Assembly: GCA_036522155.1 (NCBI GenBank)
Contig: DATDGI010000176.1
Location: forward strand, 1-28,145
Length of the DNA: 28,145 nucleotides
From: UBA9676 sp036522155
GTDB lineage: Bacteria > Actinomycetota > Actinomycetes > Streptosporangiales > Streptosporangiaceae
Direction of reading: 5' to 3'
Shown: piece after piece, positions 1 through 7,082 of the stretch
Position numbering within the stretch: the stretch's first letter is position 1
Layout of the letters: every line of letters begins with the position of its first letter
Position numbers and translations under genes: made by a program
The notes under the pieces: generated by a model
What the model was told of the DNA's origin: nothing
The model's input: only the letters and a program-made list of their open reading frames with translations
Databases searched by the model: none

Positions 1-194
1 AGCGCGCCGATGCCGAAGGCCACCGCCGCGACCTGGGCGTAGACCCCGATCTGGCCGCCGACGGCGGTCCCCACCCCGGCCGCCCGGCCAAGCACCAGCG
101 AACGGCTGATCACGAACAGCACGTTCGGTCCAGGCACCACGATCAGCACGAAGGAGACCAGGGCGAAGGCGAGCAAATGACCGGTGGGCAGCAT
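1..194 (-). CDS. LysE/RhtB-family amino acid exporter, N-terminal part
   Basis: Only the first 64 codons are in the window; the gene continues past base 1. The start is an ATG at 194. The protein begins with MLPTGHLLAF, followed by a hydrophobic helix carrying the VVPGPN motif (about residues 18-24). That motif in the first membrane segment is the hallmark of LysE/RhtB translocators, inner-membrane proteins that export amino acids and related solutes. A glycine-rich stretch and a second hydrophobic stretch follow. It is divergent from the Nudix gene, with about 115 bp between them. The substrate cannot be inferred from this fragment. Confidence 0.8.
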   Translation of the reverse strand, partial: MLPTGHLLAFALVSFVLIVVPGPNVLFVISRSLVLGRAAGVGTAVGGQIGVYAQVAAVAFGIGA

Positions 195-309
195 GCCCGC
201 AGCCTAACGAGGCGGTCAGCGCGCAGGCTTCTCCATTTATCTGGCGGCGACGTGGGCGTGCCAGCATGGAGCGTGAGCGTGGGGATTTGAGCCGGCGGGA
301 GGTAGTGCG

Positions 310-774
310 GTGACGGCGCCAGGCGACATCTCGTGGGACGGGCCGGCCGGGACCTTCAACCTGCGGACGGCGGCCATCATCGTCCGGGGCGGGCGGATCC
401 TGGTATGCACCGTGGACGGGATCGGGTACTGGTACCTGCCCGGCGGCCGGGCCCGGCTCGGCGAGCCGGGTGAGGTGGCGCTGGCGCGTGAACTGGCCGA
501 GGAACTCGGGCACCGGCTGCCGGTCGGCCGGCTGGCGCTGGTGGTGGAGAACATCTACCGCGGCCCGGAGGTCGAGCACGAGATCGGCCTGTACTACCCG
601 GTGGCCTGGCCGGACGGGCTGGCCGAGGACGACCTGACGGGCGGCATCGAGCCCGGCCTCCGCTTCCGCTGGGTGCCGCTGCCCGAGCTGGGCTCGCCGC
701 GTTTTGAGCCCGCGGGCCTGATCCCGGTGCTCCAGAACCCCGCCGATGGCCTCCGCCACGTACTGCTCTCCTGA
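310..774 (+). CDS. Nudix hydrolase
   Basis: A 154-aa protein with a GTG start, preceded by GGGAGG at 297-302 at good spacing. The Nudix box is complete: G-x5-E (GRARLGE), seven residues, then RELAEELG, which supplies the catalytic and Mg-binding glutamates. The last box position is His instead of the usual aliphatic residue. The family hydrolyses nucleoside diphosphates linked to another group. The beta-strand upstream of the box (TAAIIVRGGRILVC) and the length fit a single-domain Nudix protein. The exact substrate is unknown. It is convergent with the Clp-N gene, and I see no convincing terminator in the 57 bp between them. Confidence 0.88.
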   Translation: MTAPGDISWDGPAGTFNLRTAAIIVRGGRILVCTVDGIGYWYLPGGRARLGEPGEVALARELAEELGHRLPVGRLALVVENIYRGPEVEHEIGLYYPVAWPDGLAEDDLTGGIEPGLRFRWVPLPELGSPRFEPAGLIPVLQNPADGLRHVLLS

Positions 775-831
775 TCGCCGGGCGGGCGTAGGACCCTTCG
801 GGCTTCATATGCCGGGCGAGCCGGGCGCCGG

Positions 832-1530
832 TCAGCTCGCCTTGCGGTAGCGGGCGAGGATGGCGGCACGCAGCGATGCGGCCGGTGCGCCAAGGGCCGT
901 CAGGATCACCGGCACCATGCCGTGCGGCAGGGCGAGCAGGGCAAGGGTGAGGTGCTGGACGCCGATGTAGTTGTCCTGCAGCGCCTTCGCCTCGCGCAGC
1001 GAGAGTTCCAGGCTCTTCTTAGCGCGTGGCGTGAACGGGATGTGACCGCGAGGAGCCGTGCCCGGCAAGAGCGGGGTGTCGCCGCGCGGGCCCGCGGACC
1101 GGGGGGCGTGGCGGCGGGCGCGCCGGCGGCGCCGGCGGCGCGTCAGCTCGGCCAGCGGGCCCTTCCCCCAGGCTGGCCGTCTGCTCCGGCAAGCGGCCGG
1201 GAGGGCTCCGGTGAGGGCGTCCGGGCCGAACGCCGCTTCGATCCGGTCGCGGACGACGTCGAGGTCGATGCCGATGAAAGCCAGCGCCTGGCGGTCCAGG
1301 CCGCCCAGCGGGTCGGCCGTCTGGCCCCGCCCGATGGTGCGCAGTATTTCCGCCTCGATGCGTTCGGGCGTGACGCCCTGGTCGCGCAGGACCGCGCTGG
1401 CCGGCTCGCTGGTCGCGGCCGCGGCCAGCAGCAGGTGCTCGCAGCCGATGTAGTTGTGCCCGAGCCGGCGGGCATCCTCCTGGGCCTGGACGACGACGTG
1501 GCGAGCGGTGTCGGTGAAGCGCTCGAACAT
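832..1530 (-). CDS. Double Clp-N domain protein (ClpC N-domain-like, no ATPase)
   Basis: About 232 aa. Residues 1-75 (MFERFTDTARHVVVQAQEDA, then LGHNYIGCEHLLLA) form a Clp-N repeat. A second repeat lies at the C-terminus (FTPRAKKSLELSLREA, DNYIGVQHLTLALL). A basic, low-complexity linker rich in arginine separates them. No AAA+ domain follows, so this is a free-standing adaptor-like or substrate-binding domain, not a ClpC ATPase. Two ATGs lie in tandem at 1533 and 1530. GGGAGG sits just upstream and fits 1530 better. The start overlaps the stop of the HTH gene, so the two are translationally coupled. HTH/Clp-N pairs are common in actinomycetes; the role is poorly known, possibly protein quality control. 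Confidence 0.85.
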   Translation of the reverse strand: MFERFTDTARHVVVQAQEDARRLGHNYIGCEHLLLAAAATSEPASAVLRDQGVTPERIEAEILRTIGRGQTADPLGGLDRQALAFIGIDLDVVRDRIEAAFGPDALTGALPAACRSRRPAWGKGPLAELTRRRRRRRARRHAPRSAGPRGDTPLLPGTAPRGHIPFTPRAKKSLELSLREAKALQDNYIGVQHLTLALLALPHGMVPVILTALGAPAASLRAAILARYRKAS

Positions 1531-1751
1531 CATCGCCTCCCGGTCAGGCGGCCGTACTTGCGGTGCACGGTCTGCTTGGTGACGCCGAGACGGCTGGCGA
1601 TGTCCTGCCAGGACCAGCCGAGCTCTCGTGCCCGCTGGACCTGGAGCAGTTCCAGCCGTTCGGCCAGCGCACGAAGCGCGGCGACCGCGCGCAGCCCGAC
1701 GTCGGGGTCGTTGCTGGCGGCGTCTTCCGCGATCTGAAGAGTTGGTTCCAT
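1530..1751 (-). CDS. Small HTH DNA-binding protein, partner of Clp-N protein
   Basis: A 73-aa protein. An N-terminal helix with alternating Ala/Leu/Arg leads into a helix-turn-helix (LGWSWQDIASRLGVTKQTVH) and a short basic tail. The HTH resembles sigma-70 region 4 and AsnC-type recognition helices. The ATG at 1751 is chosen because a promoter (TTGACG at 1787-1782, 18-bp spacer, TATGCT at 1763-1758) would start transcription at about 1751. No Shine-Dalgarno is present, so the mRNA is probably leaderless. An in-frame TTG at 1790 would place the start inside the promoter and is rejected. Two copies of a 16-bp palindrome cover the -35 and -10, which suggests autoregulation. The gene overlaps and probably regulates the Clp-N gene. 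Confidence 0.82.
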   Translation of the reverse strand: MEPTLQIAEDAASNDPDVGLRAVAALRALAERLELLQVQRARELGWSWQDIASRLGVTKQTVHRKYGRLTGRR

Positions 1752-1754
1752 GTC

Positions 1755-1798
1755 GTCAGCATATGCTGACACGCGTCGTTTCGTCAACAAATGCTGAC
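1755..1798 (-). promoter_or_regulatory. Promoter with paired 16-bp palindromic operators
   Basis: GTCAGCATATGCTGAC at 1755-1770 is a perfect 16-bp palindrome. A second, imperfect copy (GTCAACAAATGCTGAC) lies at 1783-1798, with centres 28 bp apart. Read on the minus strand, the far copy contains the -35 TTGACG and the near copy contains the -10 TATGCT, separated by 18 bp. Binding of a dimer to either site would block RNA polymerase. The HTH protein encoded immediately downstream is the obvious candidate ligand; this is inference. Confidence 0.7.
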
Positions 1799-1838
1799 GG
1801 GCGCGGCGGCCCGGCCCGTCGCTGCCACCCGTTTCTGA

Positions 1839-1860
1839 TTCTCTGACTATAGTCAGAGAA
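1839..1860 (+). promoter_or_regulatory. 22-bp perfect palindrome, MarR operator over -10
   Basis: The arm TTCTCTGACTA at 1839-1849 is followed immediately by its exact reverse complement up to 1860, the first base of the MarR-GNAT start codon. The centre contains TATAGT (1848-1853), a good -10 placed about 7 bp before the ATG. This implies a leaderless transcript and repression by occlusion of the promoter. MarR proteins typically bind such near-symmetric sites in their own promoters. Confidence 0.72.
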
Positions 1861-2780
1861 TGGACGCCAGCATGGTCGGGCAGATCCGGAGTTTCAACCG
1901 GACGGTGACGCAGCGGGTCGGCGCGCTCAGCGACGCTTTCCTGGGCCGCGACCGGCCGCTCGGGCCGGCCCGGCTGCTGTGGGAGATCGGCCCGGACAGC
2001 AGCGAGGTCCGGTCCCTGCGGACCCGGCTGGATCTGGACTCCGGCTACCTGAGCCGGCTGCTGCGGTCACTCACCGACGAGGGGCTGGTGGACCTGCGGC
2101 CGAGCCGCGCCGACGGCCGGGTGCGGACGGCCTACCTGACCAGCCGCGGGCGGGCCGAGCGGGCCGAACTCGACCGCCGCGCCGACGACGTGGCCAGGTC
2201 GATCCTGCGGCCACTCAGCGACCGCCAGCGGGCCCGGCTGGTCACCGCGATGGCCGAGGTCGAGCGGCTGCTGGTGGCCTCGGCCGTGCAGGTCGGCGTG
2301 TGCGATCCCGGCCACCCGCACGCCCGGTTCTGCGAGCAGGCCTATTTCGCCGAACTGGCGCAGCGCTTCGACACCGGCTTCGAACCCGCCCACAGCCATA
2401 CCGCCAGCACCGGCGAGCTGACCCCGCCCGCGGGCCTGCTGCTGGTCGCGACCCTGCACGGCGAGCCCGCCGGGTGCGGCGCGCTCAGGTTCCACGGTGA
2501 CGGGCCGGGCGAGCTCAAGCGGATGTGGGTGGCCCCGGACCTGCGCGGGCTGGGCCTCGGCCGCCGCCTGCTCACCGAACTGGAGGCGCAGGCGGCCGCG
2601 AACGGGGTCCGTACCCTCCGGCTGGAGACCAACCGCTCGCTGGCGGAGGCGGTGAGCATGTACCGGGCGGCCGGCTACCGCGAGGTCGACCCGTTCAGCG
2701 ACGAGCCCTACGCCCACCACTGGTTCGAAAAGACGCTGGGCCCGGACAGCGCCAGCGGTTCTATGGTGGATCCGCCATGA
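1860..2780 (+). CDS. MarR regulator fused to GNAT N-acetyltransferase
   Basis: A 306-aa fusion. Residues 1-145 are a MarR winged helix: dimerisation helices, a recognition region near LDSGYLSRLLRSL, and a wing with the basic RPSRADGRVRTAYLT segment. Residues about 160-297 are a GNAT domain whose acetyl-CoA pyrophosphate loop reads RGLGLGRRLL (about 230-239), followed by LRLETNRSLAEAVSMYRAAG. Fusions of this order occur in many actinomycetes; the acetylated substrate is unknown. The ATG at 1860 touches a perfect 22-bp palindrome, and no Shine-Dalgarno precedes it, so a leaderless mRNA is likely. The stop overlaps the DUF1801 start (ATGA), indicating an operon. Confidence 0.9.
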   Translation: MDASMVGQIRSFNRTVTQRVGALSDAFLGRDRPLGPARLLWEIGPDSSEVRSLRTRLDLDSGYLSRLLRSLTDEGLVDLRPSRADGRVRTAYLTSRGRAERAELDRRADDVARSILRPLSDRQRARLVTAMAEVERLLVASAVQVGVCDPGHPHARFCEQAYFAELAQRFDTGFEPAHSHTASTGELTPPAGLLLVATLHGEPAGCGALRFHGDGPGELKRMWVAPDLRGLGLGRRLLTELEAQAAANGVRTLRLETNRSLAEAVSMYRAAGYREVDPFSDEPYAHHWFEKTLGPDSASGSMVDPP

Positions 2781-3172
2781 GCTATGACACCGACCCGCGG
2801 GTGGACGCCTACATTGGCGCCCTGCCCGACTGGCAGCAGGCCATCTGCCGCCAGGTCCGGGACCTGGTGCACGCCGCCGACCCCGAGGTGACCGAGACCA
2901 TCAAGCGCCGCGTCCAGCCGTACTTCGTGCTGCAGGGCAACATCTGCGCGCTGCTGGCGGCCAAGGACCACGTGAACGTGTTCCTCTACGACGGCGCCAT
3001 CGTGCCCGACCCGGAAGGGATCATCACCGCTGGCCACGACAACAAGACGGCCCGCACGGTGGCGGTGAAGCGCGGGGAGACCATCAACGCGCCCGCCCTC
3101 ACCGCCATGTTCCGGCAGATCATCGCCCACAACCGGGCCGGTGGCTGGCGCAAGCTGAAGGCCGGGAACTGA
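2777..3172 (+). CDS. DUF1801 domain protein
   Basis: A 131-aa protein starting at the ATG at 2777, which overlaps the preceding stop as ATGA. The whole length is a DUF1801 (YdhG-like) domain: VDAYIGALPDWQQAICRQVR at the N-terminus, the PYFVLQGNICALLAAKDHVN core and a C-terminal ALTAMFRQIIAHNRA helix. The fold is related to frataxin-like iron chaperones, but the function of most members is not established. Translation coupling to the MarR-GNAT gene suggests common control by the palindromic operator upstream of it. Confidence 0.85.
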   Translation: MSYDTDPRVDAYIGALPDWQQAICRQVRDLVHAADPEVTETIKRRVQPYFVLQGNICALLAAKDHVNVFLYDGAIVPDPEGIITAGHDNKTARTVAVKRGETINAPALTAMFRQIIAHNRAGGWRKLKAGN

Positions 3173-3197
3173 GCCAGCAGACGGGCGGGTGAGTTCG

Positions 3198-3219
3198 GCC
3201 GGGCGGGCCGCAGCCCGGC
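3198..3219. terminator. Possible bidirectional hairpin between convergent genes
   Basis: GCCGGGC at 3198-3204 pairs with GCCCGGC at 3213-3219 across an 8-nt loop. It lies between the converging stops at 3172 and 3227. There is no U-tract on either side, so it is at best an actinomycete-style hairpin terminator. Confidence 0.35.
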
Positions 3220-3226
3220 GGGCGGG

Positions 3227-4414
3227 TTAGCTCCCGTCCGGCCAGCCGCCGCGATGCAGCACCATCGGGTAGTGGGGGAGGGCGCCCGCGGGGTCGGCCA
3301 GGACGGCCGTGGTCTGCCGCAGGTAGGGCAGCCTCGCCCGCCAGCCGTCCGGGTAGGGCCGCAGCCCCTCGGCGAGCCGCGGCCCGTCCGCGCCGGGCTG
3401 CTCGATGAGGGCGAGCAGCGACCGCCGGAGTTCCGTGATCGTGTTGCCGCCGAACCGCGCCCGCCACTGCTGCTCGATCTCACCCAGCCGGCGCTGGCAG
3501 GCAGCCTGGGCCGCCTCGCCGCGGCCGGTGAGGCGGACCCGTTTCCCGCGGCCAGCCACCGGGTCGGCCTCGACGGCCACCAGCGAGCGCCGGGTGAGTT
3601 CACCGGTGGCCATGCTGAGCGCCTCCTTCGACACCCCGGTCAGCCGCGGGAGGTCGCGCACCGCGATCCCGCCCGGGGTGAGCACCCGCAGCAGGTTCGC
3701 GCCGACCGGCAGTGACACCGCCGACCCGCCCTCGAAGTCCAGGGTGAAGGCGAGCAGCACCCGGGCCAGCAGCACGGACAGGTCGTCGCCGACGCCGCGG
3801 TCACCGGCGGCGATGTCCCCACCCGCGGCCGGGACCGGCCCGGCAGGGCTGGCCGGCGTGGGCGGCTCCGGCCAGCGGACGCGGGCGGGATCGGCGAACA
3901 TCTGGTTGTGCACGACCGGCAGGTAGGGCGGCAGGCCGGCACCACACTGGCTGGCCACCATCGCCAGCGCTGCCCGCACGGCGGCCACCGGGCTCTCGCC
4001 GAACCGGGCACGCCACCGCTCCTCGATGACCCCGGCCAGCGGTGCCCAGATCTGCTGGGCCTGGCGGCCTGCCGGGGTGGGGCGGACGACCCAGTCGCGG
4101 CGCGGCGGGGCCGGCCGGTGGTCAGCGGGGCTGGGCCCGACGTTGACGTATCCCCACCGCTGCATCCCGGCCAGGTTGGTGATCCGGACCGGGCCTGCCA
4201 GGTCGCGCAGCGGTACCCCGTCCCCAGCCACGAACTGCATGAAGTTCGCCCACATCACCTGCGACACCAGCCACGGGCGCTGGCGCGGGCCCGGCTGCGC
4301 CGTGGTCCGGTGCGGCAGCAGGTGCCCGCCCTCGTTGTCGAACTCGATGGTGAACGCGACCAGCAGCCGGGACAGCGGCGTGGGCAGCGGCAGCTCCGTC
4401 TGCGCGGCCGCCAT
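3227..4414 (-). CDS. Tandem winged-helix (MarR-like) regulator
   Basis: About 395 aa with two homologous halves. Each half starts with a helix of the type SRLLVAFTIEFDNEGG (first half) or LARVLLAFTLDFEGG (second half). It continues with a winged helix (VPLRDLAGPVRITNLAGMQR; IAVRDLPRLTGVSKEAL) and ends with a RWRARFGE or QWRARFGG segment plus a PYLP/PYLR motif. This internal duplication could let one chain act as its own dimer. The ATG at 4414 is preferred because it precedes the first conserved helix and lies 7 bp after the upstream stop. An in-frame ATG at 4519 would add 35 residues of poor quality. Ligand and targets are unknown. The gene may share a transcript with the membrane protein upstream. 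Confidence 0.75.
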   Translation of the reverse strand: MAAAQTELPLPTPLSRLLVAFTIEFDNEGGHLLPHRTTAQPGPRQRPWLVSQVMWANFMQFVAGDGVPLRDLAGPVRITNLAGMQRWGYVNVGPSPADHRPAPPRRDWVVRPTPAGRQAQQIWAPLAGVIEERWRARFGESPVAAVRAALAMVASQCGAGLPPYLPVVHNQMFADPARVRWPEPPTPASPAGPVPAAGGDIAAGDRGVGDDLSVLLARVLLAFTLDFEGGSAVSLPVGANLLRVLTPGGIAVRDLPRLTGVSKEALSMATGELTRRSLVAVEADPVAGRGKRVRLTGRGEAAQAACQRRLGEIEQQWRARFGGNTITELRRSLLALIEQPGADGPRLAEGLRPYPDGWRARLPYLRQTTAVLADPAGALPHYPMVLHRGGWPDGS

Positions 4415-4421
4415 CAGCTCT

Positions 4422-5141
4422 TCAGCCCGGGAAAGACCAGACGGCGGGCCAGGGCAAAGGCGCTGCCTCGGCCGGGCGAGGTTTATCGGAAGCCCCCACG
4501 GCTGACCGTGGCCAGCCAACCCGGCACCCGGTCTGGGCCCATCGCCCAGTGACGACGTCGCTAGATCGGAGTGCGCGGGCCTCCAACACGCTGGTGGCGC
4601 GAAAATCGGGCGGGCCTATCGGCAATGGCGCGCCACGATCTGATCCGCTGCTACGACGCCCGTTACAGCACGTGTCGATCACGCCGTGTGGGTCGGCCCG
4701 GCCGGCCCGTGCTAGGCGGTGGTGCGTTGGGGTTGGCTGAGCTGTTTGCCTATGGTGGGCCAGCATGGCTCGCGCTTCGGTGACCACGACGACGCCGCCA
4801 TCGATGACGAACAGCAAGATGGCCACGTCGTTGAATGCGCCCGCTGCTGCTGGGTCGGGCGTGAGCTGGGCTGTTCCCCAGGCGGTGAATGCGAGAACGG
4901 CCACGAGCCGCTGGAGTGCCTGGCGCCCTTGGGGCGGTCTGCCGATGCTGACGGCGGCGATGGCGCCGGCGATGAGGAACAGCGGGGCAGCTGAGATGGG
5001 TGAGTGGTGATCCCAGTACACGCTGCCGCGCATTGCGTCGGCGGTGGCCAGCAGCAGACCGCCGCCGATGGAGATCATGCCAAGCCCGATCGCGATGAAC
5101 AGCCGGATACGAGCCGCGTTATGGCGCCGTGGTTGGGTCAC
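4422..5141 (-). CDS. Small four-helix membrane protein with doubtful tail
   Basis: The frame encodes 239 aa from a GTG at 5141. Residues 1-130 look genuine. They form a basic N-terminus followed by four hydrophobic segments (about 13-33, 52-68, 80-93 and 104-124), with HHSPIS between the first two. After about residue 133 the protein becomes a proline/arginine-rich string with no recognisable fold, and codon use loses its high-GC third position bias (roughly 4424-4740). The original stop may have been lost by a frameshift, or the tail may be a decayed intergenic region read through. I do not recognise a family. The TetR gene lies just upstream on the same strand (32 bp gap). Confidence 0.55.
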   Translation of the reverse strand: MTQPRRHNAARIRLFIAIGLGMISIGGGLLLATADAMRGSVYWDHHSPISAAPLFLIAGAIAAVSIGRPPQGRQALQRLVAVLAFTAWGTAQLTPDPAAAGAFNDVAILLFVIDGGVVVVTEARAMLAHHRQTAQPTPTHHRLARAGRADPHGVIDTCCNGRRSSGSDRGAPLPIGPPDFRATSVLEARALRSSDVVTGRWAQTGCRVGWPRSAVGASDKPRPAEAAPLPWPAVWSFPG

Positions 5142-5173
5142 CTGATTGACGGTATCGCGGCGGGAAGCCGGGC

Positions 5174-5794
5174 CTAGCGGCCGGGTTCGGGGCGGAGGCC
5201 GGTGAGGATGCGATCGACGATGGCGCCGGCCTCGGTGCGGGCTCGGCCGGGTTCGGGGGCCTGGCCGATGTAGAGGCTAGCTTCGGCGATGAGAGCGGCG
5301 AGCAAGCGGGCGAGGGGGTCGGCGGGAAGGGGGTCAATCTGGTGGTTGTCGATCGCCTGCTGCAGCCAGGTTCGCAACAGCCCTAGCCCGTGCTGCTCGA
5401 CCAGGTCGCTCCACGCGCCGGAGCCGAGCACAGCGGGGCCGTCGATAAGCACGATGCGCTGGAAGTCGCTGCCGGTGCAGGCATCGAGAAACGCCTGGAC
5501 GCCTTCCCGGAGCTGGTCCCAGGGGCCAGCCGCTTCGGCGGTGGCGCGGGACAGCTGCCGGGCGATGAGCCGTTGCGCGAGTTCGGCCGCGACGGCCTCC
5601 ATGACGGCGCGGAACAGGCCAGGCTTGTCGCGGAAGTGGTGGTACAGCGCGCCGCGGGTGACGCGGGCGCGGGCCACGATCTCCTCGGTCCCCGTGCCCG
5701 CGTAGCCCTTCTCGGCGAACAGCTCGCGGGCGGCCTCCAGCAGCGCGGCTCGGGTGTCCTGGACATGCTCGGCCCGCCTCGAGTTGACCGCCAT
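5174..5794 (-). CDS. TetR-family transcriptional regulator
   Basis: A 206-aa protein. The TetR HTH occupies about residues 12-60 (TRAALLEAARELFAEKGYAG, then TEEIVARARVTRGALYHHF and the DKPGLF helix). The C-terminal ligand domain contains a long helix with GPWDQLREGVQAFLDAC. The start chosen is the ATG at 5794, preceded by GGGAG at good spacing. A second in-frame ATG at 5812 lies inside the operator palindrome and has no ribosome site. The gene is divergent from the hpnH-like gene and probably represses it and itself through the palindrome at 5810-5824. The inducer is unknown. Confidence 0.92.
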   Translation of the reverse strand: MAVNSRRAEHVQDTRAALLEAARELFAEKGYAGTGTEEIVARARVTRGALYHHFRDKPGLFRAVMEAVAAELAQRLIARQLSRATAEAAGPWDQLREGVQAFLDACTGSDFQRIVLIDGPAVLGSGAWSDLVEQHGLGLLRTWLQQAIDNHQIDPLPADPLARLLAALIAEASLYIGQAPEPGRARTEAGAIVDRILTGLRPEPGR

Positions 5795-5809
5795 GCACTC
5801 TCCCTGCAA

Positions 5810-5824
5810 CATACACGCTGTATG
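5810..5824. promoter_or_regulatory. TetR-type operator in the divergent promoter
   Basis: CATACA-CGC-TGTATG is an inverted repeat with perfect 6-bp arms. It sits 16 bp upstream of the TetR start and 77 bp upstream of the hpnH-like start. Position and symmetry fit an autoregulated TetR operator that also controls the radical-SAM block. Confidence 0.65.
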
Positions 5825-5900
5825 GTGGAAGCTCGCTGGATGTTCCGCTCATCGTCTCAGATGGCACGGCCACAGGCCGGGCCATGGAGGTGAGTTGTCT

Positions 5901-6905
5901 GTGGCTGTGCCTTTGCGCCAGAACCTGCGGATGGGCGCCTACCTGGCCCGGCAGAAGATCGCCCGGCGGGCGAAGTTCCCCCTGATCGTCGAGCTGGAGC
6001 CGCTGTTTGCCTGCAACCTTGCCTGCCTGGGCTGCGGGAAGATCCAGTATCCGGCGCACATCCTGAAGCAGCGGATGAGCGTGGAGCGGGCGGTCGCCGC
6101 TGTGGAGGAGTGCGGCGCGCCAATGGTGTCGATCGCGGGTGGAGAACCGCTTATCCACCCGGAGGTGCACCTGATCGCGGCCGAGCTGGTGGCGCGCCGG
6201 AAGTTCGTCTACTTCTGTACCAACGCCTTGCTGATGCGCAAGAAGATGGACAACTTCAACCCGTCGCCTTACTTCGCCTGGGCGGTGCACCTGGACGGGC
6301 TACGCGAGCGCCACGACGCCTCGGTGGATCACGCCGGCACCTTCGACGAGGCGGTGGAGGCGATCAGGGAGGCGCAGCGGCGCGGCTTCCGGGTGACCAC
6401 CAACACGACCTTCTTCAATACCGACACCCCGCAGACCGTCCGCGAGGTGCTGGACTTCCTCAACGACGAGCTGCTGGTCGATCAGATGATGATCTCCCCT
6501 GCCTACGCCTACTGGAAGGCCCCCGACCAGGAGCACTTCCTGGGCGTCGAGCAGACCCGGCAACTGTTCCGCGAGGCGTTCGCCGGCGGGCGGCGCAGGC
6601 GCTGGCGGCTCAACCATTCGCCGCTGTTCCTGGACTTCCTGGAGGGCAAGGCCGACTTCGCCTGCACCGCGTGGGGGATCCCCAGCTACTCGGTATTCGG
6701 CTGGCAGCGGCCCTGCTACCTGATGAGCGACGGCTACGCCCGCACCTACCAGGAGCTCATCGAATCTACCGACTGGTCAGCATACGGGCGAGGACGCGAT
6801 CCCCGCTGCGCCAACTGCATGGCGCACTGCGGCTACGAGCCGACTGCGGTGCTGGCCACCATGGGCTCGCTGAAGGAGTCGCTGCGCGCCCTGACGGGCG
6901 CGTAG
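5901..6905 (+). CDS. hpnH: Radical SAM enzyme, HpnH-type (adenosylhopane synthase)
   Basis: A 334-aa protein. Cys38, Cys42 and Cys45 (CNLACLGC) bind the radical-SAM 4Fe-4S cluster. SIAGGEPLIHPE is the SAM-binding GGE motif. The strings CGKIQYPAHIL, VYFCTNALL, TTNTTFFNTD, ISPAYAYWKAPDQEHFLG and NHSPLFLDFL, and the C-terminal cysteines CANCMAHCGYEPTAV, all match HpnH. That enzyme joins the 5'-deoxyadenosyl radical to diploptene in hopanoid side-chain synthesis. No squalene-hopene cyclase or other hpn gene is in the window, so the local role could differ. The GTG at 5901 follows GGAGGTGA (5886-5893); a TTG at 5895 is an alternative. A 50-aa Cys-rich gene follows 24 bp after the stop. Confidence 0.87.
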   Translation: MAVPLRQNLRMGAYLARQKIARRAKFPLIVELEPLFACNLACLGCGKIQYPAHILKQRMSVERAVAAVEECGAPMVSIAGGEPLIHPEVHLIAAELVARRKFVYFCTNALLMRKKMDNFNPSPYFAWAVHLDGLRERHDASVDHAGTFDEAVEAIREAQRRGFRVTTNTTFFNTDTPQTVREVLDFLNDELLVDQMMISPAYAYWKAPDQEHFLGVEQTRQLFREAFAGGRRRRWRLNHSPLFLDFLEGKADFACTAWGIPSYSVFGWQRPCYLMSDGYARTYQELIESTDWSAYGRGRDPRCANCMAHCGYEPTAVLATMGSLKESLRALTGA

Positions 6906-6929
6906 GGCGGCACGATCAAGGAGGCGGAG

Positions 6930-7082
6930 ATGGCATGCTCGTGCGGATGCGACAGCACCTGCGGCTGTGACTGCTGCTGCCAGCCAGGCGGTGGCGCCCC
7001 GCGGTCGGAGGTCGATGACCTGCGCGCGAAGGTCGCTAGGCTGGAGGCTGAGATTGCGGTCCGCAAGCCGACCAGCAGCTAG
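6930..7082 (+). CDS. 50-aa cysteine-rich protein with coiled-coil tail
   Basis: The ATG at 6930 is preceded by AAGGAGG (6918-6924) at 5-nt spacing, a near-perfect Shine-Dalgarno; the frame ends at TAG 7080-7082. Residues 1-18 read MACSCGCDSTCGCDCCCQ, with eight cysteines at 3, 5, 7, 11, 13, 15, 16 and 17, and no His. A Gly/Pro linker (19-24) leads into an amphipathic helix (27-45) with V28, L31, V35, L38 and I42 in heptad spacing. The CxCxC pattern resembles metallothioneins and could bind Cu(I), Zn or an Fe-S cluster, with the helix forming a dimer. Its place between two radical-SAM genes and upstream of a ferredoxin suggests an iron-sulfur or metal role. A modified-peptide precursor is possible, but the Cys block is N-terminal, unlike a usual core. 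I do not recognise a family. Confidence 0.8.
   Translation: MACSCGCDSTCGCDCCCQPGGGAPRSEVDDLRAKVARLEAEIAVRKPTSS

Noticed and set aside
5334..6290. Minus-strand open frame of 318 codons spanning the TetR/hpnH gap.
   Set aside because: It covers the divergent promoter and operator and overlaps two well-supported genes in other frames.
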